From assembly GCA_041490445.1 (NCBI GenBank), contig JBGPTF010000003.1, positions 62,001 through 126,000 of the forward strand: a stretch of DNA of 64,000 nucleotides. Direction: 5' to 3'. Under the pieces are notes generated by a model. That model searched no databases, had not been told where the DNA came from, and was given only the letters and a program-made list of their open reading frames with translations. Positions 1-8,098 of the stretch are shown here, piece by piece (positions within the stretch are counted from its first letter, which is position 1; every line of letters starts with the position of its first letter). Both the position numbers and the translations under genes were made by a program. This stretch comes from JBGPTF01 sp041490445. GTDB taxonomy: Bacteria > Acidobacteriota > Terriglobia > Acidiferrales > UBA7541.

Positions 1-233
1 TGATTCACGCGCTCCAGGCCAACGACAAGATCGAGATTCGCGGCTTCGGCAGCTTTCGGACTCGCCAGCGGCGCGGGCGTGTCGGACGAAACCCCAAGAC
101 CGGGGCGAAGGTGGATGTCCCGCCCAAGCGTATCCCTTTCTTCAAGCCCAGCAAGGAATTGAAGGACTTCGTCAACACGCCCAAGGCGGCTTCGGCTCCA
201 CCCGCGGCAGCCGATTCTCCTTCGCAGGGCTAG
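1..233 (+). CDS. HU/IHF-family DNA-binding protein (5' end missing)
   Basis: C-terminal three-quarters of a histone-like DNA-bending protein; the frame is open from the first base and ends at TAG 231-233. Visible are the beta-arm hallmark IEIRGFGSFRTRQRRGR, then RNPKTGAKVDVPPKR and the FFKPSKELKDFV terminus typical of HU/IHF, which bend DNA as dimers in the nucleoid. The beta-arm tip carries the usual RNPKTG. After the canonical end there is a short Ala/Pro/Ser-rich tail (about 17 residues) that HU does not need. The N-terminal helices lie outside the window, so HU cannot be told from IHF alpha or beta. Confidence 0.93.
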   Translation, partial: IHALQANDKIEIRGFGSFRTRQRRGRVGRNPKTGAKVDVPPKRIPFFKPSKELKDFVNTPKAASAPPAAADSPSQG

Positions 234-246
234 AGCAGCCACTGGG

Positions 247-738
247 ATGGACTTCCTGTGGACTCCCTGGCGCTACCGCTATATCGCTGACGCCAAAAAG
301 GACGAGGGCTGCATTTTCTGCGACGCCTTGGCCGCAAACGATGACGCCAGGACGTTTATCGTGCACCGCGCGAAGAAAAGTTTCATCATTCTGAATCGCT
401 TCCCCTATACCTCCGGCCACGTGATGATCGTGCCGTTCGAGCATGTCGCGGACTTCGCGGCAGTCGAATCCGATACCGTCGCGGAGATGATGCAACTGGC
501 GCAGCGCGTGCAGGCTGCGCTCGCCTCCGTGTATCACCCCGATGGCTACAATCTGGGCATGAATCTGGGCCGCTCCGCGGGCGCCGGAGTGACAAACCAT
601 CTGCACCTGCACCTGCTGCCGCGCTGGCAGGGCGATACGAACTTCATGACCACGATTGCCGAAACCCGCATGGAGCCCGAGGATCTCGCTGTCAGCTACG
701 ACAAGCTTCGCCGCGCCCTCTCGGCAAGCAGACCCTAG
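247..738 (+). CDS. HIT-family nucleotide hydrolase/transferase (AP4A phosphorylase-like)
   Basis: 163-residue histidine-triad protein. The catalytic triad motif HLHLHLLPRW sits at about residues 118-127; the central His is the nucleophile attacking the alpha-phosphate of nucleotides such as AP4A or AMP derivatives. The start MDFLWTPWRYRYI, followed by CIFC (a Zn-binding half-site in this subgroup), matches the bacterial AP4A-phosphorylase-like branch. It lies 13 bp after the HU-like gene, so co-transcription is likely. ATG start at 247; only a weak GGG precedes it. Substrate cannot be fixed from sequence. Confidence 0.93.
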   Translation: MDFLWTPWRYRYIADAKKDEGCIFCDALAANDDARTFIVHRAKKSFIILNRFPYTSGHVMIVPFEHVADFAAVESDTVAEMMQLAQRVQAALASVYHPDGYNLGMNLGRSAGAGVTNHLHLHLLPRWQGDTNFMTTIAETRMEPEDLAVSYDKLRRALSASRP

Positions 739-957
739 AGCAGATTCATGCATCGGGTCGAGACTCCTTCGTTTCGCCAGGGCGCGGATTGGACAGGACT
801 GTTTGCGGGCAGGATTCTCCTTTTCTATTTTCGCCCCGCGGCCTAGAATCTTTTTCTCTGTGAAGTGCGGGAAGACATTGGCTAGGCTAAGCTCCTCTGG
901 TCCTGAGAGGAAGCGAGACCTTCGGGAGCGAACCAAACTGCCGTTCGAGGCAAACCT

Positions 958-2103
958 GTGAACCTGGAACTGACGGAAGAACAACAACTGCTGCAGCGCA
1001 GCGTGCGCGAGTTTGCCGAGGCGGAAGTGAAGCCGCTCGCGAAAGAATTGGATGAGACCGGCCATTTCCCCCGCGAGACGTTTCGCAAGGCCGCCGAGCT
1101 CGGCCTCACCGGCGTGGCTTTTCCCGAACAGTACGGCGGCGCGGGGATGGACCACGTCAGCTACACAATCATGATCGAGGAAATTTCGCGCGTCTGCGCG
1201 TCCACCGGCGTGATTCTTTCCGTCCAGAATTCGCTCTATTGCGACCCGGTCTTCCGTTTCGGCACGGAAGAGCAGAAGAAGAAATTTCTCGTCCCCTTCG
1301 CGCGCGGCGAGCGGATCGGCTGCTATGCGCTCACGGAGCCGCAGGCCGGCTCGAACGCCGCCGCCCTGCGCACGAAGGCCGTGCGCAAAGGCGACACCTA
1401 CGTCATCAACGGCACGAAGGCGTGGATCACCAACGGCGGCGCCGCTGATGCGGCGATCGTTTACGTGAACACGCAGCCGGAAAAAGGCGAGAAGGGAATC
1501 ACCGCGCTCGTCGTCGAGAAAGGCACGCCCGGCTTCGCCGTCGGCAAGGACGAAAAGAAACTCGGCATCCACGCCACCGCCTGCACCGAGCTGGTGTTCA
1601 CGGATTGTGCAGTGCCCGCCGCGAATCGCATCGGCGAAGAAGGCGAAGGCTACAAAGTGGCCCTCTCGACGCTCGATGGCGGCCGCATCGGCATCGCCGC
1701 GCAAGCGATCGGCATCGCGCAGGGCGCGTTCGAGGCGGCGCTTTCCTATGCGCAGCAGCGCGAAGCCTTCGGCCATCCCATTGCCGATTTTCAGGCGATT
1801 CAATTCATGCTGGCCGACATGGCCACCGAAATCGACGCGGCGCGCCTGCTCGCCCGCAAGGCCGCCTGGAAGCAGGACTCCGGCGCGCGCTACTCGATGG
1901 AAGCCTCGATCGCCAAGCTTTTCGCCAGCGAGATGGCCACGCGCGTCACGCACAAAGCCATCCAGATCCACGGCGGCTACGGGTACAGCCAGGAATATCC
2001 CGTCGAGCGTGCCTACCGCGACGCGCGCATCACCGAAATTTACGAAGGCACCAGCGAAATTCAGCGCCTCGTCATCGCCGCCTGGGTCTTGAAGAGCTAC
2101 TGA
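958..2103 (+). CDS. Acyl-CoA dehydrogenase
   Basis: 381 residues, full length for the short/medium-chain acyl-CoA dehydrogenase family (FAD flavoproteins making trans-2-enoyl-CoA and passing electrons to ETF). Seen: N-terminal helical domain from LTEEQQLLQRSVREFAE; the FAD/substrate signature CYALTEPQAGSNAAAL (about 121-136); WITNGG; C-terminal QIHGGYGYSQEYPVERAYRD; and the catalytic-base region IYEGTSEIQRLVIA with its glutamate. GTG start with GAGG nine bases upstream. A 219-bp gap separates it from the HIT gene, so it probably has its own promoter. Chain-length preference (butyryl versus branched) is not determinable here. Confidence 0.96.
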   Translation: MNLELTEEQQLLQRSVREFAEAEVKPLAKELDETGHFPRETFRKAAELGLTGVAFPEQYGGAGMDHVSYTIMIEEISRVCASTGVILSVQNSLYCDPVFRFGTEEQKKKFLVPFARGERIGCYALTEPQAGSNAAALRTKAVRKGDTYVINGTKAWITNGGAADAAIVYVNTQPEKGEKGITALVVEKGTPGFAVGKDEKKLGIHATACTELVFTDCAVPAANRIGEEGEGYKVALSTLDGGRIGIAAQAIGIAQGAFEAALSYAQQREAFGHPIADFQAIQFMLADMATEIDAARLLARKAAWKQDSGARYSMEASIAKLFASEMATRVTHKAIQIHGGYGYSQEYPVERAYRDARITEIYEGTSEIQRLVIAAWVLKSY

Positions 2104-2238
2104 CCGTGAAGTAGCAGTTGACGGTTCATCGGTAAGCGCCATTATCCTCAATTCGTCAGGTGTTGAGCACTGGCCTCTCGCCTCTTCTTTCACCGATCTG
2201 TGTTCATCTGCGGTTTCTCGCCGTAGTATCCTCGCTGT

Positions 2239-3492
2239 ATGCTGCCGCTTGACTGCGGGCAGGATTTCGATCCGGCGCGAGACGAAGAATTCTTCTTCGC
2301 GTTGCCGGCGCGTCCAGGCATTTTCCTGATCGAGCCGCGCGCCGCGGGCGCGCAGCCGTACCTCGCGCGGACCGCCGACATCCGCCGCGCCGCCGAGCGT
2401 CTGCTGCGCGCGCCCGTTCAGGCAACCAGGCGGCTGCATCTGCGCGAAGTGGCGGCGCGCATTCAATATCGTGTCACCGGCTCGAAACTCGAGCAGGCGC
2501 TCGTCCTCTACCAGCACGCGCAGCAACGATTCCCCCGGCGCTACCGCGACCTGCTTCGCTTGCGCACGCCCGCGCTGCTCAAGCTGAATCTGCGGAATCT
2601 GTACCCCCGCGGCTATATCACCCGTCGGATTTCCGCCGATTCCGGCGCTTACTTTGGTCCCTTTCCTTCTCGCAAGGCGGCGGAACTTTTTGCGGAAGGT
2701 TTCTTGGACCTGTTCAAGACCCGCCGCTGCCAGATCAAGATTCGTCGCGACCCGGCGTTCCCCGGTTGTATCTACTCGGAAATGAAGATGTGCCTCGCGC
2801 CCTGCTTTGCCGGATGCACGAAGGAGGAGTACGACGTCGAGGTCGGCCGTGTGCTCGGCACTCTCGCTTCAGCCGGTACGGCGTTGACCGAAGATCTCGA
2901 ATCCGAGCGGGAGGCTACCAGCGAAGCGCTCGACTTCGAACGCGCCGCGGCGCTCCACAAGAAAATCGAAAAAGTGGCGGGCGTTCTCCGCGGGTTGCCG
3001 GAGTTGGCGCGCCCCCTGGATGAACTCAACGCCGTGATCCTCCAGCGCGCTGCCGAGGAAAACGCCGTGGCCGTGTTCGCCGTTCGTGCGGGTGTCATCG
3101 CCAATCCATTTCTTCTGCAATTTGGCGTGTCGTCCAGCAAGCCGCGCTCACTCGAAGAAATTCTGCGCGGGCATCTGGAGCCGGAGACGGACACTGCGCC
3201 GGTCGGTTCGGAGAACAGGCGGGACACGCCTTCGGAAGCAACCAACCGGACGGGCACACAGAGCTGTTCGGAACGGTATCGCGAGCAGTACGGATTGCGG
3301 GCTGCACCGGAAAACCTCGGCGAGCACCTCGCCCTGCTCGCCCGCTGGTTTTATTCGCATCCGCGCGATGGCGAAATCTTCTTCGCGGCCCCGGATTGGC
3401 CCTATCGCCGGATCGTCCGCGCCTGCTCGCGCGTGCTGAACCCGCAAGCATCAACGCCGCTGCCGCCACCGCAGCCCGCGGCTGGTTCTTGA
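2239..3492 (+). CDS. UvrC-like protein lacking the C-terminal nuclease, with degenerate GIY-YIG domain
   Basis: 417 residues corresponding to the N-terminal half of excinuclease subunit UvrC. Order: a GIY-YIG-like domain (PGIFLIE ... PYLARTADIRRAAERLL, about 28-60); a long-helix/linker region; a four-cysteine cluster (RRCQI, FPGCIYSEMKMCLAPCFAGC spread over about 164-194) like the Fe-S-binding cysteines of UvrC; and a UVR motif (LDFERAAALHKKIEKV) that in UvrC contacts UvrB. The RNase H-like 5' nuclease and (HhH)2 domains are absent. The usual GIY is GIF and the YVG is YLA, so 3' incision chemistry is doubtful. A TAGTAT hexamer 10 nt before the ATG, with no Shine-Dalgarno, suggests a leaderless start. 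It could be an accessory nuclease like Cho or an inactive UvrB partner. Confidence 0.8.
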   Translation: MLPLDCGQDFDPARDEEFFFALPARPGIFLIEPRAAGAQPYLARTADIRRAAERLLRAPVQATRRLHLREVAARIQYRVTGSKLEQALVLYQHAQQRFPRRYRDLLRLRTPALLKLNLRNLYPRGYITRRISADSGAYFGPFPSRKAAELFAEGFLDLFKTRRCQIKIRRDPAFPGCIYSEMKMCLAPCFAGCTKEEYDVEVGRVLGTLASAGTALTEDLESEREATSEALDFERAAALHKKIEKVAGVLRGLPELARPLDELNAVILQRAAEENAVAVFAVRAGVIANPFLLQFGVSSSKPRSLEEILRGHLEPETDTAPVGSENRRDTPSEATNRTGTQSCSERYREQYGLRAAPENLGEHLALLARWFYSHPRDGEIFFAAPDWPYRRIVRACSRVLNPQASTPLPPPQPAAGS

Positions 3493-3675
3493 CTCACGAC
3501 GGTGGAAACGCGCAGGCGGAATCGCCGGGCCGCGGGTGGAAGTACACGAACCTGCGCAGGCTCCTCGCATGCGTAAACAAATCCCCCGATGACGGCACGG
3601 AGCGGGCCGTTCTCCAGCCCACTGCTGGATTGCCCACTCGCTCGACTAGGGTCGGAAGCCTGCGAGTGTGCCTTC

Positions 3676-3684
3676 TGCTATACT
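3676..3684 (+). promoter_or_regulatory. Extended -10 promoter element (TGCTATACT)
   Basis: TGC directly precedes TATACT (3679-3684), the extended -10 form that tolerates a poor -35; no good TTGACA is visible 16-18 bp upstream. It lies 41 bp before the aldo/keto reductase ATG in a 232-bp gap otherwise without a convincing gene. The same TATACT hexamer recurs upstream of lysS and rimP in this window. Confidence 0.5.
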
Positions 3685-3724
3685 CCCCGCGCTCGGGCCG
3701 TGCCTTTCCACCACGCGAGGTTTG

Positions 3725-4864
3725 ATGCCAACCCCGACCGCTTCTCCCATCCTGGGATTTGCCACGCCCGAAGGCACGCGCACTTACGCGGCGCGCTTCA
3801 CCGGAAAGATCGCCGCCGGAAATTTTCGCGAGCTGGTGGTAACGAATCTCTCGGTCAGTTCCCTCGGCATCGGCACCTATCTGGGTGAGCCGGATGCGGC
3901 CACTGATCAGGGTTACACCGGCGCGGTCACCGCGGCAGTGGAGGGCGGGATCAACCTGATCGACACGGCGATCAATTACCGCTTGCAGCGCAGCGAGCGT
4001 TCGGTCGGCGCGGCCCTGCGAAAGCTCTCTGCCGCCGGATTCTCTCGCGACGAAGTTGTGCTCTGCACCAAGGCCGGCTTCCTCACTCCCGATGCTGAAA
4101 TGCCCGCCGATGCTTCCGAGTATTTTCATCGTGAATATGTCGAGCCCGGCGTTTTCCGAGCCGAGGAAATCGCTGCCGGCTGCCACTGCTTGGTGCCGCG
4201 CTTCCTCGAAAATCAGCTGGAACGCAGCCTGCGGAACCTCGGCGTCGCCTGCATTGACGTGTTGTATCTGCACAATCCGGAAACGCAGCTCGGCGAAGTT
4301 TCGCGCGACGAATTCCGCGGGCGGATTCGCACGGCGTTTCAGTGTCTCGAATCCGCGGTGAGTGCCGGGAACATCCGCACGTATGGTCTCGCCACTTGGA
4401 ATGCGTTTCGCCAGGCGGAAAACTCCCGCGATTACCTCTCCATCGAGGAAATGGTCAAACTCGCGCGCGAAGCCGGCGGCGAGGACCATCACTTTCGCTT
4501 CGTGCAGTTACCCTTCAACCTGGCGATGCCGGAGGCGCTCACGCACGCCAATCAGCAGGTGGGTGGGCGTCAGGTCTCCATGGTTCAGGCGGCGCGGCCG
4601 CTCGGAATCACGCTCATCACGAGCGCGGCGCTGTTGCAGGGGCAACTGATGCGCGGGCTTCCGCCGTTTGTCGCCAGCGCCATCGGACTGGCCGACGACC
4701 GCGAGCGCGCCCTCCAGTTTGCTCGCTCCGCGCCCGGCGTCACTTCGGCGCTCATCGGCATGAGCCGCGCCGAGCACGTCCGCCAGAATCTCGGACTTCT
4801 CGAGATTGAGCCCGCCTCGCGCGACCAGTTCCTCCGCCTCTTTGAGCAGGGCAGCCAGGCCTGA
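3725..4864 (+). CDS. Aldo/keto reductase
   Basis: 379-residue (beta/alpha)8 NADPH-dependent oxidoreductase. The catalytic tetrad is readable: Asp and Tyr in LIDTAINYRLQRSERSVG, Lys in VVLCTKAGF, His in VLYLHNPETQ. The C-terminal cofactor part is seen as ALIGMSRAEHVRQNLG. A short N-terminal segment (about 40 residues) precedes the barrel. An in-frame ATG lies 57 bp upstream at 3668, but ATG 3725 has a GCGAGG-type ribosome site and sits downstream of the extended -10 at 3676, so the shorter form is preferred. It is monocistronic, facing a hydrolase on the other strand. Substrate unknown; the long loop after the catalytic Lys (residues about 125-160) differs from small AKRs. Confidence 0.9.
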   Translation: MPTPTASPILGFATPEGTRTYAARFTGKIAAGNFRELVVTNLSVSSLGIGTYLGEPDAATDQGYTGAVTAAVEGGINLIDTAINYRLQRSERSVGAALRKLSAAGFSRDEVVLCTKAGFLTPDAEMPADASEYFHREYVEPGVFRAEEIAAGCHCLVPRFLENQLERSLRNLGVACIDVLYLHNPETQLGEVSRDEFRGRIRTAFQCLESAVSAGNIRTYGLATWNAFRQAENSRDYLSIEEMVKLAREAGGEDHHFRFVQLPFNLAMPEALTHANQQVGGRQVSMVQAARPLGITLITSAALLQGQLMRGLPPFVASAIGLADDRERALQFARSAPGVTSALIGMSRAEHVRQNLGLLEIEPASRDQFLRLFEQGSQA

Positions 4865-4955
4865 GCCATCGGAACGGTCTCCGCAGAGGAACACACACAA
4901 ACCCTGAGGAATCCTGGAAAATCGGAAGAAGTTTGTAATCTGCGCTTGTCCGTGC

Positions 4956-5603
4956 TTATCTGCCGTTAAGCCCTTCAAGCCAATCATCGAGTGCGGCCGT
5001 CATTTCGTGCAGCTTGCCTGTGAAGAAATGATCGGCTCGTTCGATGAAGACAACACGCTTCGGCTCCGGCAACTCTGCAACCAGCGCCTCGACGCTTTCG
5101 CGCGGTCCAAACCGGTCGCGGCTGCCCTGTAGAATCAGTTTTGGCTTGGTACAGCTCCGCAAATAGGAAAAATCTGAATCGCCCGCCGGGATCCCCATGC
5201 CCACAAGCTCGGTGACGCGCGGGTCTTCGCAGCCCACTCGCAGTCCGACCCACGAGCCGAAGCTGAATCCCCCGAGCAGGATTGGCTTGCGCGGGAATTT
5301 GGCAACCAGGAATGCAAGCGCAGCGCGAACATCGCCAAGCTCGCCGCGTCCTTTATCGTGCTCCCCTTCGCTCAGCCCCGCGCCACGAAAATTGAAACGC
5401 AACACAGGGATACCCCGGCGCTGCAGCGTCTTCGCCGCGTGAAAAATGACCTTGTTGTGCATCGTGCCGCCGAACAGGGGATGTGGATGGCAGAGCACGG
5501 CCACGCGCTCGGGCTTCGCGTCAGCGACCGTCCAGAGCATCGCCTCCAGCCGCCCGGCGGGACCTTCAAGAAAAAAGTTGCGATGGAAAACCTCGGCCAT
5601 CAA
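4956..5603 (-). CDS. Alpha/beta hydrolase (serine esterase/peptidase fold)
   Basis: 215 residues. Seen: the oxyanion/HG-region analogue CHPHPLFGGTMHN, the FNFRGAGLSEG loop, nucleophile elbow GGFSFGSW (Ser), acid LQGSRDRFGP (Asp) and catalytic His in ERADHFF. The CHPHP...GGTM signature belongs to a COG2945-like bacterial hydrolase group, compact and without a lid. No signal peptide, so cytoplasmic. Two consecutive Met codons open the frame. It converges with the aldo/keto reductase across 91 bp and is the last gene of a minus-strand pair with the PilZ protein. Physiological substrate unknown. Confidence 0.88.
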   Translation of the reverse strand: MMAEVFHRNFFLEGPAGRLEAMLWTVADAKPERVAVLCHPHPLFGGTMHNKVIFHAAKTLQRRGIPVLRFNFRGAGLSEGEHDKGRGELGDVRAALAFLVAKFPRKPILLGGFSFGSWVGLRVGCEDPRVTELVGMGIPAGDSDFSYLRSCTKPKLILQGSRDRFGPRESVEALVAELPEPKRVVFIERADHFFTGKLHEMTAALDDWLEGLNGR

Positions 5604-5713
5604 GGAGAGCAGTAATCAGCGCCCGGCGATGTCTGACAAGCGCGGGAGCCCCGACATTCTTCCTCATTCTGCATTCTAACCGCCATCAGTTTCCGGCATT
5701 CATGGCTTGGATT

Positions 5714-6337
5714 TCAATCCGGATCTGGCTTGCTGGGGGTTTCCCAGGCAACCGCAACTTCCTGTTCCGCCGTGCCCGCCACAGGCTCCGCCCGCACAAC
5801 GTGCGCGGCAATTTCGCCCGCATCCGCCCACCTGCCGAAATGGAGGCGGGCGCGTACGCCTTCGCCGGGTTCAAAGATCCGCGAGGTTTCAAAGCGCATG
5901 CCGGAGGCGGAAACGTCGAGCGTCATCGCCTCTTCGGGCCAGGGCGCACCGGCGGGGCGGATGGAGACCGGAACGATGATCGGGGTGCGTTCGCTCGCCC
6001 GCCGCTCGGTCACGAGAGGCCTCGCGGGCCGCGTCTCCTCGAACTGGATCGCCACCAGGTATCCCCCGGCAGGCGTCTTTCGCGCACGCACGACGCGCGC
6101 CGCAATTTCCTGTTGCGGCTCCGGCGCCGCAAAATCGAACGGAAATGTCACCCATACACGCGCTCCTTCGGTGCACGCCTCGGGGCGATAGAAGAGCAAG
6201 CCGGTGCGTGCGACATTGATCGTTTGGCAGATTTCCAGGCGGGTGCCGAGCGGTCCCAGCCACCGCAATCGCGCTGCCAGATGCAGTTGCACGCGTGAGT
6301 GGCGCCGTTGCTCGACCGTGATCGCCGCGCGAGACAT
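5714..6337 (-). CDS. Tandem PilZ-domain protein
   Basis: 207 residues with two PilZ-like halves. First: RRHSRVQLHLAARL (an RxxxR-type entry), then TINVARTGLLFY at the position of the (D/N)xSxxG loop, here NxARTG. Second: TERRASERTPIIVPVSI, with TLDVSASGMRFET, a clean DxSxxG. PilZ domains bind cyclic-di-GMP; the second half has both consensus elements and the first lacks the Ser, so only one half may bind ligand (inference). No membrane segment or output domain. It is divergent from another PilZ gene across 233 bp containing a tandem repeat, suggesting shared control. Confidence 0.82.
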   Translation of the reverse strand: MSRAAITVEQRRHSRVQLHLAARLRWLGPLGTRLEICQTINVARTGLLFYRPEACTEGARVWVTFPFDFAAPEPQQEIAARVVRARKTPAGGYLVAIQFEETRPARPLVTERRASERTPIIVPVSIRPAGAPWPEEAMTLDVSASGMRFETSRIFEPGEGVRARLHFGRWADAGEIAAHVVRAEPVAGTAEQEVAVAWETPSKPDPD

Positions 6338-6415
6338 CTGCGCTCATCCTAGCGGTCGCCGCGGGCAAGGTCAAACGCTGCTCAAGAAGCGATTGCTCTC
6401 CCGAAGAGTATCTAG

Positions 6416-6465
6416 CCCGTTCTAGTACGTATAATTCCATCCCGTTCTAGTACGTATGATTCCAT
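6416..6465. repeat. 25-bp tandem direct repeat, two copies
   Basis: Copies at 6416-6440 and 6441-6465 abut and differ at one base. Each contains the palindromic core TACGTA; copy 1 gives TATAAT at 6430-6435 and copy 2 TATGAT at 6455-6460, so each unit also carries a -10-like hexamer on the plus strand. The array lies between two divergent PilZ genes. A further possible promoter follows it (TTGTCG 6465-6470, TATACC 6490-6495, 19-bp spacer). Confidence 0.85.
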
Positions 6466-6570
6466 TGTCGTACTGGACTCAAGCGAAGATATACCGTCGT
6501 GATTCCCGTTGCGATTTGCACAGGAGAATGCTAGCGTTCGCCCAACGAACACCCATGCCCAGGGGGTGCC

Positions 6571-6900
6571 GTGGAAAACCAAATCGAAGAACGCCGAGCG
6601 GCCCGTCGGTTTACGATGGCGCTGCCTGTCAAGGTGCGGATCCCTTCGGGGAACGGAATAGTTGAACAGAACGCCGAGACGCGCGACGTCAGCTTCCGGG
6701 GTCTGTATTTTCTCGTGGACGGGCAGGTCGAAACCGGCAGCGCAATCGAATTCGTCCTGACGCTCCCCCAACAGATCACCCTGGCTGGCGACGTCCATAT
6801 CCGCTGCTTTGCCCGGGTTCTGCGGGTCGAGAATTATAACTCTCGCCGCGGTGTCGCTGCCCGGATTGACCGCTACGAGTTCCTCCCAGCGGCTGCCTGA
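6571..6900 (+). CDS. Single PilZ-domain protein
   Basis: 109 residues, one complete PilZ domain: N-terminal ERRAARRFTMALPVKV (RxxxR c-di-GMP phosphate-binding element) and TRDVSFRGLYF (DxSxxG) about 25 residues later, then a beta-barrel ending in GVAARIDRYEF. GTG start with AGGGGG six bases upstream. Both ligand motifs are intact, so c-di-GMP binding is expected. It is a stand-alone adaptor with no fused output domain. The divergent tandem-PilZ gene and the tandem repeat upstream form a small regulatory cluster. Confidence 0.85.
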   Translation: MENQIEERRAARRFTMALPVKVRIPSGNGIVEQNAETRDVSFRGLYFLVDGQVETGSAIEFVLTLPQQITLAGDVHIRCFARVLRVENYNSRRGVAARIDRYEFLPAAA

Positions 6901-6958
6901 CGGCCGTTGCGATTCGCAGTACAATAGCTCCGTTCCCGTTGTCTCTTGCGGAGGATAC

Positions 6959-7186
6959 ATGTATCACTACGATCCTCGCACAGCTTTGGAAGAGTTGCGC
7001 GACGAAGCCACCCTGCCGCACCCCGTCCACCTGCGCGATATGATCCTGCGGACCAAGCTCGACGCGGATACCGCGCTTGATCTCAACCGCGAATTTCAGA
7101 ATTATCTTTCCCACTTCGGCGAGGTGCAGAAGATCGCGCAGAGCATCCTGGAAAAGCTTGCGGTCGCCGCGCCGAAGACGGCATGA
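6959..7186 (+). CDS. Small conserved-looking hypothetical protein
   Basis: 75 residues starting MYHYDPRTALEELRDEATLP, helical and charged, with no signal peptide or membrane segment. The open frame extends further upstream, but ATG 6959 has GCGGAGGA at ideal spacing, so the short form is chosen. It lies 58 bp after the PilZ gene. Family not recognised; it could be a small partner of the PilZ protein or of the following HAD hydrolase, but nothing in the sequence shows this. Confidence 0.6.
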   Translation: MYHYDPRTALEELRDEATLPHPVHLRDMILRTKLDADTALDLNREFQNYLSHFGEVQKIAQSILEKLAVAAPKTA

Positions 7187-7317
7187 AATGGGTAGGCGCG
7201 TGGTTTTTCCTGCCGGACTCGTAGCCAATCCCAGGCCCCGGCGGAATGTCGCTCCCCAACGGCGTCCGCCGCGCGGCGAGTGACTGCTAAACGGATCCGA
7301 TTCTCGGGGGCTGCGGA

Positions 7318-8004
7318 ATGGCGCGACAGACGTTGCTGGTCGACGCGGATGATACGCTCTGGGAAAGTAATATTTTCTTCGAGCGGACCATCGAGACGTT
7401 TCTGACGCGGCTCGATCCCCTCGGCTACACCATCGAATACACCCGGCGCATTCTGAATGAAACGGAGCGGCGCAACATCCGCCAGCACGGCTATGGTGTC
7501 CGCAGCTTTCGCCGCTCCCTCGAGGAAACCTACTTGAAGCTCGCAGGCGACGTCGCGCGGCGCGAGATCGTAGACGAGATCGACCGGATGGCTGACGAAC
7601 TCGAGCGCACCCCGCCCAAGATTCTCGATGGCGTCCCGGAAACGCTTGCCTACCTCGCCGCTCGCCACCGTCTGATCCTGCTCACGAAGGGCGAGGCCGC
7701 CGAGCAAGCGGGAAAGGTCGAGCGCTCCGGCCTCCAGAAATTCTTCGACGCGATCGAGATCGTTCCCGAAAAAGACCATCCCACGTATGAGCGCGTCGTC
7801 GGCCACTTCCGCGTCGTCAAATCGCACGCCTGGATGGTGGGCAATAGCCCGCGCAGCGACATCAACCCCGCTCTACGAGTGGGGCTGAACGCCGTCTTTA
7901 TTCCCCACGCCAATACCTGGGAATTGGAGAAATCCGAGCTCGAAAGCGGCGCCGGCAAGCTCCTGATCCTCTCCGCGTTTCGCGAGCTGCGCGCACATTT
8001 CTGA
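7318..8004 (+). CDS. HAD-superfamily hydrolase
   Basis: 228 residues with all four HAD motifs: I, LLVDADDTLWE (nucleophile Asp and acid Asp); II, LILLTKG (Thr); III, Lys in VPEKDHPTY; IV, MVGNSPRSDINPALRVG (two metal-binding acidic/Asn positions). The helical cap between motifs I and II is C1-type, as in phosphoglycolate phosphatase/haloacid dehalogenase relatives. Cytoplasmic. Substrate cannot be named. ATG start with GGGGGCTGCGGA ahead of it. Confidence 0.9.
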   Translation: MARQTLLVDADDTLWESNIFFERTIETFLTRLDPLGYTIEYTRRILNETERRNIRQHGYGVRSFRRSLEETYLKLAGDVARREIVDEIDRMADELERTPPKILDGVPETLAYLAARHRLILLTKGEAAEQAGKVERSGLQKFFDAIEIVPEKDHPTYERVVGHFRVVKSHAWMVGNSPRSDINPALRVGLNAVFIPHANTWELEKSELESGAGKLLILSAFRELRAHF

Positions 8005-8098
8005 CCGCGGCCCTTACTGCTCCCCATAGACAATTTGGCTGTTGCGCGGGCGCGGCAAGTTGTCAGATGCTCCCTCTGCCTTGGAGAAAGCAGGAAAC

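Noticed and set aside
172..2526. Long minus-strand frame across the first 2.5 kb
   Set aside because: Covers HIT, acyl-CoA dehydrogenase and UvrC-like genes, all strongly supported on the plus strand.
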